Assembly: GCA_028752135.1 (NCBI GenBank)
Contig: CP082782.1
Span: 372,001 to 436,000, forward strand
Direction: 5' to 3'
DNA: 64,000 bases
Source of the DNA: Ehrlichia sp028752135
GTDB lineage: Bacteria > Pseudomonadota > Alphaproteobacteria > Rickettsiales > Anaplasmataceae
The notes under the pieces are model-generated. The model did no database searches and had not been told where the DNA came from. It was given only the letters and a program-made list of their open reading frames with translations. Positions within the stretch are counted from its first letter, which is position 1. Each line of letters begins with the position of its first letter. The translations under genes and the position numbers were made by a program. Shown here one piece after another: positions 9,730 to 19,505 of this stretch.

Positions 9730-10752
9730 TTAATTTTTGTCCAATTTACTAATAATACTATTTTTTATTTCTTGAAAATCTTTGTCTGATAGAGGGATAA
9801 ATCCTAGATCAATTAAATATCCATTTTTACCAATAGAATCTTCCCTTAAAATAACTCTGATAAATTCCTTTAAACTGGGAGAATTAATAACATGTTCTTG
9901 TTTTACATATAAGTATATGGGTCTTGATAAAATATATTTTCCTGAAGCAATTGTTTCATAAGTAGGTTCTACTCCTGCTATTTTATTTGCATGTATTTTA
10001 TCTTGGTTTTGTACTAAAAAGCTGAAACTTAAAATGCCAAAAGCATCGTTATTTTTTGCAATTTTTTGTATAATGATATTTTCATTTGCTGCGACTTCAA
10101 TATATTTACCATCATTGCGTATAACACTACATGTAGCTTGTCTTTTTTTGAGGTCAGGATATACATCAATGAAATTTTGATTACTTACACAAGAATCTTT
10201 CATTATTTCTTCTATGAGAATACTATAAGTTCCTGTATTTTTGTATGGTCCGTAAATTTCAATGTCCGTATTGGGAAATCTATTATTAATTTCAGACCAG
10301 TATTTAGAATTGTTTACTGGTATAGTTTCAACGTATTCATCTAATGTAGAGTATTTACTTAAAGCTTTAAATAGGTCTTTTTTAGTGAAATCAAGTTTTT
10401 CGCTATTTTTGGAATTTGCAATTACTATGCCATCGTATCCTATAATTAATTCCATAATGTTATTAATATTGTTACTTTGACATAGCTCAATTTCTGATTC
10501 TTTAATTTTACGGGATGACATAACTATGTCTGGAGTATTTTTTCCTGTGCCTTGACAGAACATACTAAATCCCATGCCGCTTCCAACAGATTCTATAATA
10601 GGAGTTCTATAATCTGAAAATTTTCCGAATTCTTCTGCTAAGGCTGAAATAAATGGAAATGCTGTTGATGAGCCAACAACTCGTATTTGTTGTGCATTAG
10701 CATTGAACATTAATGTCATTAGTATTAAAAGCATTAAAGAAAACTTGCCCAT
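9730..10752 (-). CDS. pstS: Phosphate-binding periplasmic protein PstS
   Basis: A 340-residue periplasmic binding protein with a cleavable signal peptide (about residues 1-20, ending FNANA). The mature N-terminus IRVVGSSTAFPF contains the phosphate-binding SST loop, followed by SVGSGMGFSMFC and the SRKI segment, all standard in PstS. It captures phosphate for the PstCAB permease (pstA is at 2625-3749). Nearest same-strand neighbours are the Sco protein upstream (70 nt) and rpsU downstream (136 nt), so transcription with the Sco gene is possible. Confidence 0.9.
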   Translation of the reverse strand: MGKFSLMLLILMTLMFNANAQQIRVVGSSTAFPFISALAEEFGKFSDYRTPIIESVGSGMGFSMFCQGTGKNTPDIVMSSRKIKESEIELCQSNNINNIMELIIGYDGIVIANSKNSEKLDFTKKDLFKALSKYSTLDEYVETIPVNNSKYWSEINNRFPNTDIEIYGPYKNTGTYSILIEEIMKDSCVSNQNFIDVYPDLKKRQATCSVIRNDGKYIEVAANENIIIQKIAKNNDAFGILSFSFLVQNQDKIHANKIAGVEPTYETIASGKYILSRPIYLYVKQEHVINSPSLKEFIRVILREDSIGKNGYLIDLGFIPLSDKDFQEIKNSIISKLDKN

Positions 10753-10822
10753 CAGATATACCTAATAAATATTGAATTCATAATAAAGAAATGTGTACTA
10801 TCCTTTTTAATTAAGTATTAAA

Positions 10823-11455
10823 TTAAATATACTGCTTAATTAAAGATAGTAACTGACTTGCTTGATTTTCTTTTGATTTTAAATCAGGTATAAAATGTGT
10901 AAGATAACTACCTTGTTTGTCGATTATGTACATTATTGCAGAATGATTGATTTGATTATCATCACCTGCTTGTCCAACATATATTTTATAATTTTTTATT
11001 ATTTGATTTATGTTTTCTGAACTTCCTGTTAGCATTTGAATTCTTGGATCAAAACTTTCGTGGAATTCTTTTAGTCTTTCTACCGTGTCATTTTCTGGAT
11101 CGACAGTAATAAAGATCGCTTGTAATTTATCTGCTGCTTCACCAAGTTGTGAAAGTATTTCAGATGCTAATCCTAATTCTGCTGGACAAATACTTTTGCA
11201 GGCAGAAAATCCAAAAAAGACTAACATGTGTTTTCCAAGGAAATCTTTACTGTTTACTGTCATACCATCTTGATTTGTCAAACTGAAACTAGGATCTATA
11301 TCACCCTTATTAGTTATGTTTGTTTCTGGTGTATCATGTGGCTTTGTTTGAAATATACCTTGTTTTGTTATATAAGAATACCCTAGGAAAATTGCTGCAA
11401 ATAGTAAGCAAATATTCAATATAAACTTGATGGTTTTCATTATAATATGCTCCAA
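10823..11455 (-). CDS. SCO1/SenC family copper chaperone
   Basis: A 210-residue membrane-anchored thioredoxin-fold protein: one N-terminal membrane helix (about residues 8-28), then the Sco domain with the CxxxC copper motif at Cys86 and Cys90 (FGFSACKSICP) and the conserved distal His171 (INHSAIMYIID). Sco proteins deliver copper to the CuA site of cytochrome c oxidase. A start at the second Met (MKTIKFI) is also possible. The 3' end carries an AT-rich inverted repeat (arms around 10805-10815 and 10834-10845) overlapping the stop region; its role is unknown. Confidence 0.92.
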   Translation of the reverse strand: MEHIIMKTIKFILNICLLFAAIFLGYSYITKQGIFQTKPHDTPETNITNKGDIDPSFSLTNQDGMTVNSKDFLGKHMLVFFGFSACKSICPAELGLASEILSQLGEAADKLQAIFITVDPENDTVERLKEFHESFDPRIQMLTGSSENINQIIKNYKIYVGQAGDDNQINHSAIMYIIDKQGSYLTHFIPDLKSKENQASQLLSLIKQYI

Positions 11456-11937
11456 TATATAATAAAATTTTGTATAAAAATACTAATCAATAATGCTATA
11501 GCAAGGTGATATTATGTCAAGTTACTTAAAATTTTTTGTAATCATATGTTATTTATTCAATATCTGGATTTTATTTAGGAATATAAATTCATATGTTGGC
11601 TGCATAAGTCTTACTAAGGAGCTCATGTGTTTATTAATAATAAGTTATGCAATGGTGGTTACATATGAAAAATAACTTGTGATGCAATTTGATTGTCTAG
11701 GAAAAAATACTGTAGCTTTGCATAAGGAAAAATCTATGTATGTTCTTGATGTTATAATATGTACTTGATTTACTACAGAAAAGCATTCTAAAGATGTATT
11801 TGTTTAAAGATAAATATGCTTATTGTTTATCTAGTATGAATAATCATAAAGTATGATGTTTATGTGCATAAGTAGTTTAATTATACTTCCTGTATGATTT
11901 TGTTGCAAACATCTAGAATTCAGGTTATTTGGATGTG
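11456..11937. other. Intergenic gap with one small ORF candidate
   Basis: About 480 bp upstream of the Sco gene and downstream of the nitronate monooxygenase-like gene. The only item of note is a 53-codon ORF on the plus strand, listed separately; the remainder shows nothing. Confidence 0.45.
11514..11675 (+). CDS. Possible small membrane protein, 53 aa
   Basis: A short open frame starting MSSYLKFFVIICYLFN and ending VVTYEK. An AAGGTGAT sequence lies about 5 nt upstream of the ATG, the right distance for a ribosome binding site. Two hydrophobic stretches (about residues 4-21 and 36-48) would suit a small membrane protein. I do not recognise it. In such T-rich DNA hydrophobic open frames arise by chance, so the call rests mainly on the good ribosome binding site. 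Confidence 0.3.
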   Translation: MSSYLKFFVIICYLFNIWILFRNINSYVGCISLTKELMCLLIISYAMVVTYEK

Positions 11938-12972
11938 TTAACTAGTTGATATTTTTATCTGTTGTACAGAATTTATATAATTACATGCTTGTGATATAAG
12001 ATTATTAATGACTTCTTGAGTAGTTTGTATCTCTCGTACCATTCCTACAGTTTGTCCAGCCATAAGAGATCCATTACTTATGTCTCCATCAATTACTGCT
12101 TTTCTTAATGCTCCAGCCCAGAATTTCTCTATGTTAAGTTGTCCTTCTTCTTTCGAGATTTTCCCTTGATGATATGAGTTAATAACATCCTTTTGTAATT
12201 CTAAAAATTTACTACTTGCCTCGTTTTGGATAGCTCTTACTGGTATTACTGAAAAATCTTCGCTTAATTGTAATGATGATACTGCATCTCTAGAAGAAGA
12301 TTTAATGAATATTTCCTTAAAGTTTTTGTGTGCACGTGATTCATGAGTGCATACAAAAAGAGTACCAATCTGGCATCCACTGGCTCCCATTATCAGATAA
12401 TGCGCTATCATTTCACCTCTTCCAATTCCTCCAGCAATAAAAATAGGAACTTTCTTTAAGGATTCTTCTTGTCTAAAATGTGGCAGTATCTCTTGAGCAA
12501 GTACAGAAGTACTTACAGGTCCTATATGACCTCCTGCTTCCATTCCTTCTATTATTAGTGCATCTACTCCTGCTCTGATAAGTCGTTTTGCAATGGATAA
12601 AGATGGAGCAAAACACATAGTCTTGATTTTTGCATCTTTAATATGCTTTATTACTTTACTGTTAGGAATACCACCTGCTAACACTATATGTGTGATATTT
12701 GTTTTAATACATACTTCAATCAAGTCACTTAAATTTGGATGCATTATAATTAAATTTGCACCAAAAGGATTAGAAGTTAATTGTTGGGTGAGTGTTATTT
12801 GTTTTTCTAATTCTTCAGGACTAATAGCACCACATGCTAAAATTCCAAATCCTCCAGCATTTGATATTGCAGATACTAAATAAGGGTCTGATACCCAGCT
12901 CATTGCTCCGCCCATAATAGCAAAATTGCTTCCTAGAAACTCTATCCCTGTCTTCCATAATTCTGATAGCAT
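11938..12972 (-). CDS. Nitronate monooxygenase / FabK-like flavoprotein
   Basis: A 344-residue TIM-barrel FMN enzyme of the 2-nitropropane dioxygenase family. Seen: PIMGG-type N-terminus (FAIMGGAMSWVSDPYLVSAISNAGG is typical, described here in part), EGMEAGGHIGP and the FMN phosphate loop IAGGIGRGEMIAHYLIMGASG with CQIGT. The family includes nitronate monooxygenases and the enoyl-ACP reductase FabK; sequence inspection cannot separate them, so substrate is open. It starts 7 nt downstream of the cytochrome b561 gene on the same strand. Confidence 0.82.
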   Translation of the reverse strand: MLSELWKTGIEFLGSNFAIMGGAMSWVSDPYLVSAISNAGGFGILACGAISPEELEKQITLTQQLTSNPFGANLIIMHPNLSDLIEVCIKTNITHIVLAGGIPNSKVIKHIKDAKIKTMCFAPSLSIAKRLIRAGVDALIIEGMEAGGHIGPVSTSVLAQEILPHFRQEESLKKVPIFIAGGIGRGEMIAHYLIMGASGCQIGTLFVCTHESRAHKNFKEIFIKSSSRDAVSSLQLSEDFSVIPVRAIQNEASSKFLELQKDVINSYHQGKISKEEGQLNIEKFWAGALRKAVIDGDISNGSLMAGQTVGMVREIQTTQEVINNLISQACNYINSVQQIKISTS

Positions 12973-12979
12973 AATAACT

Positions 12980-13504
12980 CTATATTATACGGTTAAAAAT
13001 ATTGTCTTTATCTATAAATTTATGCTTTAGTGCTGCTAATATATGTAATGCTATTAAAGCAGCTAGTGTATACGCACAAATGTTATGCCATTGTTGTGCT
13101 ATATTGGCTATGTTTTTATTAGTATCAATTAGTAGGGGAATGTTAAATGATAGTACTTTTATTGCTTTACCTGAAGCTGAAGACATAATATAACCAGATG
13201 TGGCCATTGTGATAGAAGTTACATATAAACCAATGTGTATAACTTTAGATATTACAGCTAAATATTGGGGGAAATTTTTAGGGTGTTGGGGAATTACTGA
13301 GCTAAACCTACATATTAAACGTAGTACAAAGAAAAATAGTAGTACTATTCCTATTGCTTTGTGTAAAGCGTATACTTGGCCTATAGGATAATTATTAGGG
13401 AATAGTTCCATTTTCATGCAAAACCCCATGCATAACATTAATATAATTGGTATACCACTTATCCAATGCATTATTCTAAGAGAAATGTGATATTTTTCTT
13501 TCAT
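12980..13504 (-). CDS. Cytochrome b561 family protein
   Basis: About 174 residues with four membrane helices, starting MKEKYHISLRIMHWISG. The haem-ligand pattern of the bacterial b561 family is visible: His in the first helix (RIMHWISG), LHKAIG in the second, and two further His in helix 4 region (QQWHNICAYTL and ALHILAALKH). Such proteins shuttle electrons from quinol to acceptors in the inner membrane. I chose ATG 13504, which gives the usual N-terminus, over an ATG 13 codons upstream at 13543. Likely co-transcribed with the downstream flavoprotein gene. Confidence 0.87.
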   Translation of the reverse strand: MKEKYHISLRIMHWISGIPIILMLCMGFCMKMELFPNNYPIGQVYALHKAIGIVLLFFFVLRLICRFSSVIPQHPKNFPQYLAVISKVIHIGLYVTSITMATSGYIMSSASGKAIKVLSFNIPLLIDTNKNIANIAQQWHNICAYTLAALIALHILAALKHKFIDKDNIFNRII

Positions 13505-13651
13505 TAATTGTAATGTTATAATACTAATATGCCTATATACCATATACAGAGAAATGTTATCAATAAAATATTTTATAAGGTTTTAAGTGACTGATAAAGA
13601 TTGTTTATGTATAATCAACTGTAGTTGAGTAATAATTGATTCTCGAATATA

Positions 13652-15272
13652 GTGTTATTTGCAAATCTTTCAAGGAATGTTTTTGTATACATATTAATTG
13701 GATTATTTGTATCACCAATAATTTCATTAATTTCTATCATATTTACTGAAGATAAAACAGTAGATCTGTTAACCTCTATTTTACCTGAATATGCTTTTAA
13801 TACTGTTGTTCTAATGTTAGGTGTTAGTTTTATTGCTCTTATTGTTGGAATAGCAACTGCTTGGTTTGTAACTTATTATTCATTTTTTGGACGTAGATTT
13901 TTTTGAAATTGCTCTTTTTTTGCCACTTTCAATACCGGGGTATATAGTTGCATATGTTTATGTGAATATTTTTGAATTTTCTGGTCCTTTGCAGATTTTT
14001 TTGAGAGAAATATTCCATTGGAGTAAGGGAGATTACTATTTTCCTAGTGTTAAATCCTTAGAATGGGGAATTGTTATTATAGGGTTTAATTTATATCCTT
14101 ATGTCTATATGTTAGTTAGAACAGGGTTGATAGCAATTCGTAGTACTGTTGCAGTTGCAACTACATTGTGTTCTTCTAGGTATAGAATTTTAACCTGTAT
14201 TGCATTACCTGCAATTCGTCCTGCTATTGCTGCAGGTACATCATTTGTATTAATGGAAGTGATATCTGATTTTGGTACGCCACAATTTCTTGCAATAGAT
14301 ACTTTTACTAGAGGAATATATAGGAATTGGTTCCTATTGCATGATAAGTACTCTGCTTGTTTATTTGCTTTTATGGCATTGTTCTTTATATTTTTACTCG
14401 TTATATTAGAGAAATTATTCCGTGGTAAGGGAATATCTTATTCTACAATAAAAATGAATACCGAATACTATCATACTTGGCGAGTAAAAAGTAAACTTGC
14501 ACTTATACTGATATATTTTATTTGTCTGGTACCAATACTGATAGGATTTATTATACCAGTAATTCCTTTATTGTATTGGACTATTGGAAAAATAGGAATA
14601 TTAATTACTAACAGTAGATTTTATATGTCCATACTTAATAGTGTTGGTGTTGCATTAATAACTGCTATTATTGCTATTATAATATCGATTATTATGTCAT
14701 ATATTGTTAGAAAAAGAGAGTCATTATCTTATGCAATAAAGTTTATTGTTATGGGTTATGCTATTCCTAATACTATTGTTGCTGTAAGCGTGATGGTTTT
14801 ATTGGGTAGTATTTCACGTTTTGTTGATTCATATTTTTCATTTGTTCTTATTGGAACAACATTTGGATTAATATATTCTTATGTCTTTAGATTTCTTGCT
14901 GTATCTTTAGGACCTATAGAATCTGGATTAAATAAAATTCCAAAAGAAATAGATTGGTCATCTTCATTAATGGGCCATGATATTGTTTCCACATGCTTCA
15001 ATGTTCATATTCCGATGATTAAAAAAAGTATATTAGTAGGATTTTTATTGGTATTTGTTGATGTAATAAAAGAATTAGCTGCAACATTAATTATTAGGCC
15101 TTTTAATTTTGATACTATGGCTACTCGTATGTATGAGCTTGTTAGTGACGAAAGGTATACTGATGCGGCTCCTTATGCTTTAGTAATAGTGTTGATTGGG
15201 TTAATATCAGTGGTAATATTGTGTAAAATGTTTCAGTATGATAAATCTAAGTATAGTAAAATTATGTTGTAA
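13652..15272 (+). CDS. Iron(III)-type ABC transporter permease (FbpB-like), frameshifted
   Basis: Read across one lesion this is a 539-residue double-domain permease of the FbpB/ThiP type with about 12 membrane helices and two permease domains. Seen in the first domain: SLPLSIPGYIVAY-like segment (here LFLPLSIPGYIVAYVYVN) and the EAA-like LPAIRPAIAAGTSF; in the second: GYAIPNTIVAVSVMVLL and IPMIKKSILVGFLLVFVDVIKELAATL. Such permeases import ferric iron with an FbpA binding protein. The frame breaks at T7 (13898-13904), where the reading becomes RRFF-stop; with T6 it continues RRFFEIALFLPLS. GTG 13652 is the first usable start, since an in-frame TGA lies at 13637. Partner genes are not in the window. 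Confidence 0.82.
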
Positions 15273-15562
15273 GTTTATTATCTGACATAGTTAATAAAAT
15301 TAAGGTAATGTAAGTCAGTACAAAAACTTATGTATATAATGCAAAGCAATGGAATATTGATATATTACACCTGTTTAGATATAGATGGTTCAATATATTA
15401 AGAGTTAAACAATAGATATAATTTCTATAATTAGTATTACTGTAAAGTAGTATTATAGCATTTAAGAGTTTGATTAATTGTATTATAGTAATGAAACTTG
15501 TAAGCATTGATATATTATTATTTTTTAAGTACTAATCCATTTTAAGTAATTGAATAGAGCAT
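15273..15562. other. Intergenic gap left of the tandem repeat
   Basis: About 290 bp between the convergent permease and HlyD-family genes, before the duplicated block. No gene or clear regulatory structure seen. Confidence 0.4.
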
Positions 15563-15564
15563 AA

Positions 15565-15850
15565 CTGTGTTGCAGTTAAACTTTCTGCGTATGTAAAAAA
15601 ATATGTTACTAGCTTGTTCTACGATAAGGAGTGCAAGTTCAATGTTGGTGTTTTTTTTGTTGAAAGCTTTTGTCAAAGTACTAGTTATTAAAGGATAAGT
15701 GACAAGGATATAGCTGTGCTAAGTAAAATTTTCTGCATATGTAAAAAAATATGTTACTAGCTTGTTCTACAATAAGGGATGCAAGTTTAATGTTAATGTT
15801 TTACCTTTCATTAAAAGCTTTCTCAAATGTACTAGTTATCGGAGTAAATA
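15565..15850. repeat. Imperfect tandem duplication, period about 148 bp, overlapping the 3' end of the HlyD-family gene
   Basis: Two copies are visible. The shared core ATATGTTACTAGCTTGTTCT starts at 15601 and again at 15749, 148 bp apart, preceded in both by TATGTAAAAAA and followed by a similar 80-bp stretch. The right copy includes the last 16 or so codons of the HlyD-family gene; read on the minus strand, the left copy encodes PLITSTLTKAFNKK against the real C-terminus TPITSTFEKAFNER. So the duplication has copied the gene's 3' end plus about 80 bp downstream, and the left copy has since diverged. Repeats of about 150 bp that overlap gene ends are a known feature of E. ruminantium. Confidence 0.85.
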
Positions 15851-17318
15851 AGTAATTAAGCAGAGTACGTGACTGAGTTATAATGAATACTTCTGCTGGC
15901 ATTCCAGGATATAATCTTATGTTTTTTAATTTAGCAGATTGTTTTTTTGGTATTACTACTTGTATTTTGTAATAACGCATTCCGTTTACTTCAGTTAATG
16001 CATCAGCTGATACCTGTGTTACTATTCCATTGACTAGCCCAATTTTACGTATGTTGTAAGCACTAAGCCGTACTTTTGCTTTTAATCCTTGATAGTTTTC
16101 ATATGATACTATGTTTTTATCTTTTGACTGTGCTGATAGGATTTCTTCTATGTTCCTTGTCTGTATTTTTGCATCTATGACTAAATCGTCATTTGATGGT
16201 ACAACATTTGTTATAGGAGCACCAGGTGGAATAACACCACCTTCTGTATGATACTTTAATCCTGTTATAATTCCTGCTTGAGGAGATCTTATCGTAGTTC
16301 TGTCTAATATATCTTGAGCAGTTTTCATTCTTTCTTTTAGATCTGTGATTGCAGAAGATATATCTTTCAGTTCAATATTTATTTTGTTTTGTACATTATT
16401 AGTGACATTGATTATTTCTAGCTTGTTCTCTCCAATTTTTTGATTTACTGATGCAATAGAAGATTTAATTTGTCCTATCCTACCTTCAGATTCAGCATGT
16501 TGTCGTTCAAGAGCAATAATATATGGTTTACTAATATACCCGTCATTTAAAAGACTCTTTTTTGTTTCTAATTCTTCATTGATAAGGTGATGTTGAGTTG
16601 TTGCTGAAGTTAGTTGTGCAGCTAATCCTGATAGTTCTTGACGTAATTGTTTCGTACGTTGTTGTAAAATGTTAATTTGCCCAGATACGTTTTTTTTATG
16701 AGACTCGAATAACTGTTGTTGATTTTTTATAATCTGTTCTCTTGTTTTATTATCTGATAAATTGTTTATAATTTCTGGGAAAATTATGGATTTATAATCG
16801 TACTTTATAGCTATTAATCTAGCTTCTGTTGCAAGTAAGTCAAGCATTCGTTCTTTTATAATATCTAAGTTAGCTTTAGCTGTAGTATTGTGTAAATATA
16901 TTATAGGCTGGTTTTTTTCGACTAATTCTCCTTCCTTTACTAGAATTTTGCTAATGATTCCGCCTTCTAAATGTTGTACTATTTGTTTTTCTGATGAAGA
17001 GATTACTTCTCCTTGTGCAATTACTGAGCCATCTAGTGGGGCAGTAGCTGACCATATTCCAAATACGCCAAAGAATAATAAAATAACTATAAATCCGGTA
17101 AATAATGGACCCCATGATACCTTTAATACTTCGTTTACTGAATCTTCTTTCGTATGTTTGAATAAGAAATTTATTATATTGTCTACTATTGATAGGGATT
17201 TCTTTAGAATGTTAGGTTCTTGCTTTTCTTCATTCTTTTCTATATGTAAAGTATTGTGGCCTAAGAGTTTTGGCAATGAAATCCCTACTTTTGTGAGATT
17301 TTTGAGTTTTCTATACAT
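15801..17318 (-). CDS. HlyD-family type I secretion membrane fusion protein
   Basis: A 505-residue periplasmic adaptor. A short cytoplasmic N-terminus precedes one membrane helix (about residues 70-90, then ATAPLDGSV). The biotinyl-lipoyl-like half-motif VQHLEGGIISKILVKEGE follows, then long coiled-coil arms (about 150-340) and the second lipoyl half with TIRSPQAGIITGL, ending in RLYPGMPAEVFI, the standard HlyD/PrtE tail. It links the inner-membrane ABC exporter to TolC. In Ehrlichia, type I secretion exports tandem-repeat and ankyrin proteins. The ABC partner is not in this window. Its 3' end lies inside a tandem duplication. Confidence 0.92.
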   Translation of the reverse strand: MYRKLKNLTKVGISLPKLLGHNTLHIEKNEEKQEPNILKKSLSIVDNIINFLFKHTKEDSVNEVLKVSWGPLFTGFIVILLFFGVFGIWSATAPLDGSVIAQGEVISSSEKQIVQHLEGGIISKILVKEGELVEKNQPIIYLHNTTAKANLDIIKERMLDLLATEARLIAIKYDYKSIIFPEIINNLSDNKTREQIIKNQQQLFESHKKNVSGQINILQQRTKQLRQELSGLAAQLTSATTQHHLINEELETKKSLLNDGYISKPYIIALERQHAESEGRIGQIKSSIASVNQKIGENKLEIINVTNNVQNKINIELKDISSAITDLKERMKTAQDILDRTTIRSPQAGIITGLKYHTEGGVIPPGAPITNVVPSNDDLVIDAKIQTRNIEEILSAQSKDKNIVSYENYQGLKAKVRLSAYNIRKIGLVNGIVTQVSADALTEVNGMRYYKIQVVIPKKQSAKLKNIRLYPGMPAEVFIITQSRTLLNYLFTPITSTFEKAFNER

Positions 17319-17925
17319 AAATATAATACAATAAGTGTAACATTTAATTTATAGCACATTTGGTAAATATTATAATGTACTATTTATCAGATAAATTTCT
17401 TAAAATATGTTTACCTGCCACAAAACTTTACGTTGAATACATAAAATTTTAATAATATAGTTATTATGCATATTTTGTTATATTTAACAACCTTTAAAAT
17501 GTCTGTATGGGTATAAATTTGTATTGGTATATTTATTGAGTCTATCAACTGTGAAGTTTTGGTGACTTATAAAAAATCTTTGTATGAGAATGCTGTAAGT
17601 TCTACATGGAACAAATGTAATATTTTTTTACAATATAAAAATTGATACATGTGTTTTCTATAATGGGTGTAGTTTATCATTAAGATTATATGGTTGTTTA
17701 TAATCGAATTTATTTTTAAATAGAGTAGTGGTAATTTTAAAATATATTTTTTTTATGTAAGAAGATATTAATATGTATCTTTAGTTAAGTAATATATTGA
17801 AGTTTTTCCTATGAAAAATTTGCTGTGGTTTTTCCTGCAGAAGCAGAATAATGTACTGGTGTTTTCTTAGTCCAGTTGCATGTTACATACAGCATAGTAG
17901 ATATTGTATTTTTTACTTGGATATA
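17319..17925. other. Intergenic gap, nothing recognised
   Basis: About 600 bp upstream of the HlyD-family gene and downstream of the COQ9 family gene, both on the minus strand. It should contain the HlyD-family promoter; I could not single one out. Short T-rich open frames here look like chance. Confidence 0.45.
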
Positions 17926-18543
17926 TTATTCTTGATTAAAGTTGACTTTAAATATATTGTACTTTCCTATTTTACTGGCTATGTAAGATTTTGCTTTGTG
18001 TATTTGTATTACGTTATTTATACGTCTCTCTAGGAAGAGAATAGTATCAGTATGATTGTTTGAAAAATCATTGATGAAGTATAAAATAGTACTTGTATAT
18101 ACTGCAGCTAGTGTAACTCTTTTAGTATAATAGTTGAAGTCAGTTGATGTATCACCAATTAAATACCAAATATGATCTACTGTCTTATATAAAGATTTGG
18201 TAAAAAAAAGCATATTATTTGGTATTGTTGACAATATGGTTTTTATCAATTCTCTATAGTTTGGTAGTGATGTGTAATATGTTAAACATAGTTGGACTGC
18301 ATATTGTATTTTTTCACGGATTTTTAAATTTTCTGTATTTTCTGTTTTATGGAATTCAGTTGTTATAAAACTAGTTAGGTTCTCTCTTATATTGTTTAGT
18401 ACATCATATATTCCGTTGTGAAATTTGCAAAAATCTTCTTTTAAGTTTAAGTCTATGCAAGCTTTTAGCAGTGTATCATCTGATACACCATGAAATGGTA
18501 TTAATGCTATTGTTGCTTTTATTATTGATGAGTGATTATCCAT
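17926..18543 (-). CDS. COQ9 family protein
   Basis: About 205 residues from the start MDNHSSIIKAT. The family hallmark is clear: ALIPFHGVSDDTLLKAC near the N-terminus (the Pro-Phe-His-Gly-Trp-like helix-turn-helix segment of COQ9), then TDFNYYTKRVTLAAVY followed by STILYFINDFS and FLERRINNV at the C-terminus. COQ9 binds lipids and presents ubiquinone intermediates to the COQ7 hydroxylase; in bacteria the family is also called rpsU-divergently transcribed protein. Here it is not next to rpsU, which is 9 kb away. I chose ATG 18543 because the 28 codons upstream encode a hydrophobic stretch foreign to the family. Confidence 0.88.
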   Translation of the reverse strand: MDNHSSIIKATIALIPFHGVSDDTLLKACIDLNLKEDFCKFHNGIYDVLNNIRENLTSFITTEFHKTENTENLKIREKIQYAVQLCLTYYTSLPNYRELIKTILSTIPNNMLFFTKSLYKTVDHIWYLIGDTSTDFNYYTKRVTLAAVYTSTILYFINDFSNNHTDTILFLERRINNVIQIHKAKSYIASKIGKYNIFKVNFNQE

Positions 18544-19505
18544 AATGCTAATTAAACAAATTACATTAACCATAATACGATACAATGTTAGAATAATTGT
18601 GACAAGCTTAAAACTAATAAAAATCATGTTTTAAAATGTAGTGGCTATATGTTGTATATTTTGCCTATGGGGCTAATTTCGATAAATATTTAGGAAAATC
18701 TTTATTAAGGTTTGATACCTTAAAATTTATATGGTCTTTATGTCTTGTGTTTTTATGAATGAGAAGATTCTAATGGGAAATTAGTTCTGTGTTATGAAAT
18801 ATTTTTACTGATTGAATAATATTCTCTAGAGGTAAGAATAAGTTTTTTATTTTACCATGTAATAGTTTATATGAAATATCACTGAATGTAGTTATTTATT
18901 AGTAGCTATTGCAGGTCATAATATTGTTTTGCAAGATTTGATTGTGAAGTGAATAGTGTGTTATAGCTCATTATATGTTTTTTTGAATTTTCTAGTTTGA
19001 ATGTTAGATTGTTGTAATCTGTATTTTGTACATTTTATTATGTAGGAGCTTCTATAATGAGTATTTTTGTAATTTATGTTGGTGCTTAATTTAGTTATAA
19101 AAAAGTTAGTGTTTTATTGTTTTTATGTAAGTGGTGATGAAGATATATTAAATACTGTTGTATGTATGATAATGAAGTATTGTTTATATGTTATTAGGTA
19201 ATGTTATATAGTTTATGTTTTAGAAATATATAATTATTGATAACTGAATTTAATTGGTACTTTATTGCTCTAGCATAGGTGATTAGAAAATATTAAATAC
19301 TGTTTATAGGTATAGTAGTGAAGCATGGTGTATATAGTTGCGTATTTTAGATGCATGTTATTATCACTTAGTTACCAATGAGTACCTATTTGGTTAGTTT
19401 ATATTTTGTTACTTCTTTAGGTTTAAGTGATTTTAAAGTATTACATTATAATAAGAGAATGTCATGGATGTGGTGATCTTAAATTAAATGATAAATCTAG
19501 ATTAG
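18544..19505. other. Long intergenic gap with degenerate repeat
   Basis: About 960 bp between two minus-strand genes. No real reading frame. It contains a degenerate tandem duplication listed separately (about 19090-19370). The left part should hold the COQ9 promoter. Confidence 0.5.
19090..19370. repeat. Degenerate tandem duplication, period about 145 bp
   Basis: GGTGATGAAGATATATTAAA at 19133 matches GGTGATTAGAAAATATTAAA at 19278, both followed by TACTGTT, then TATG-rich sequence, TGAAG and GTTTATAT/GTGTATAT. Upstream, GTTTTATTG matches ACTTTATTG at the same offset. The copies are diverged by roughly a third. The period is close to that of the repeat next to the HlyD-family gene, although the sequences differ. 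Confidence 0.5.
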
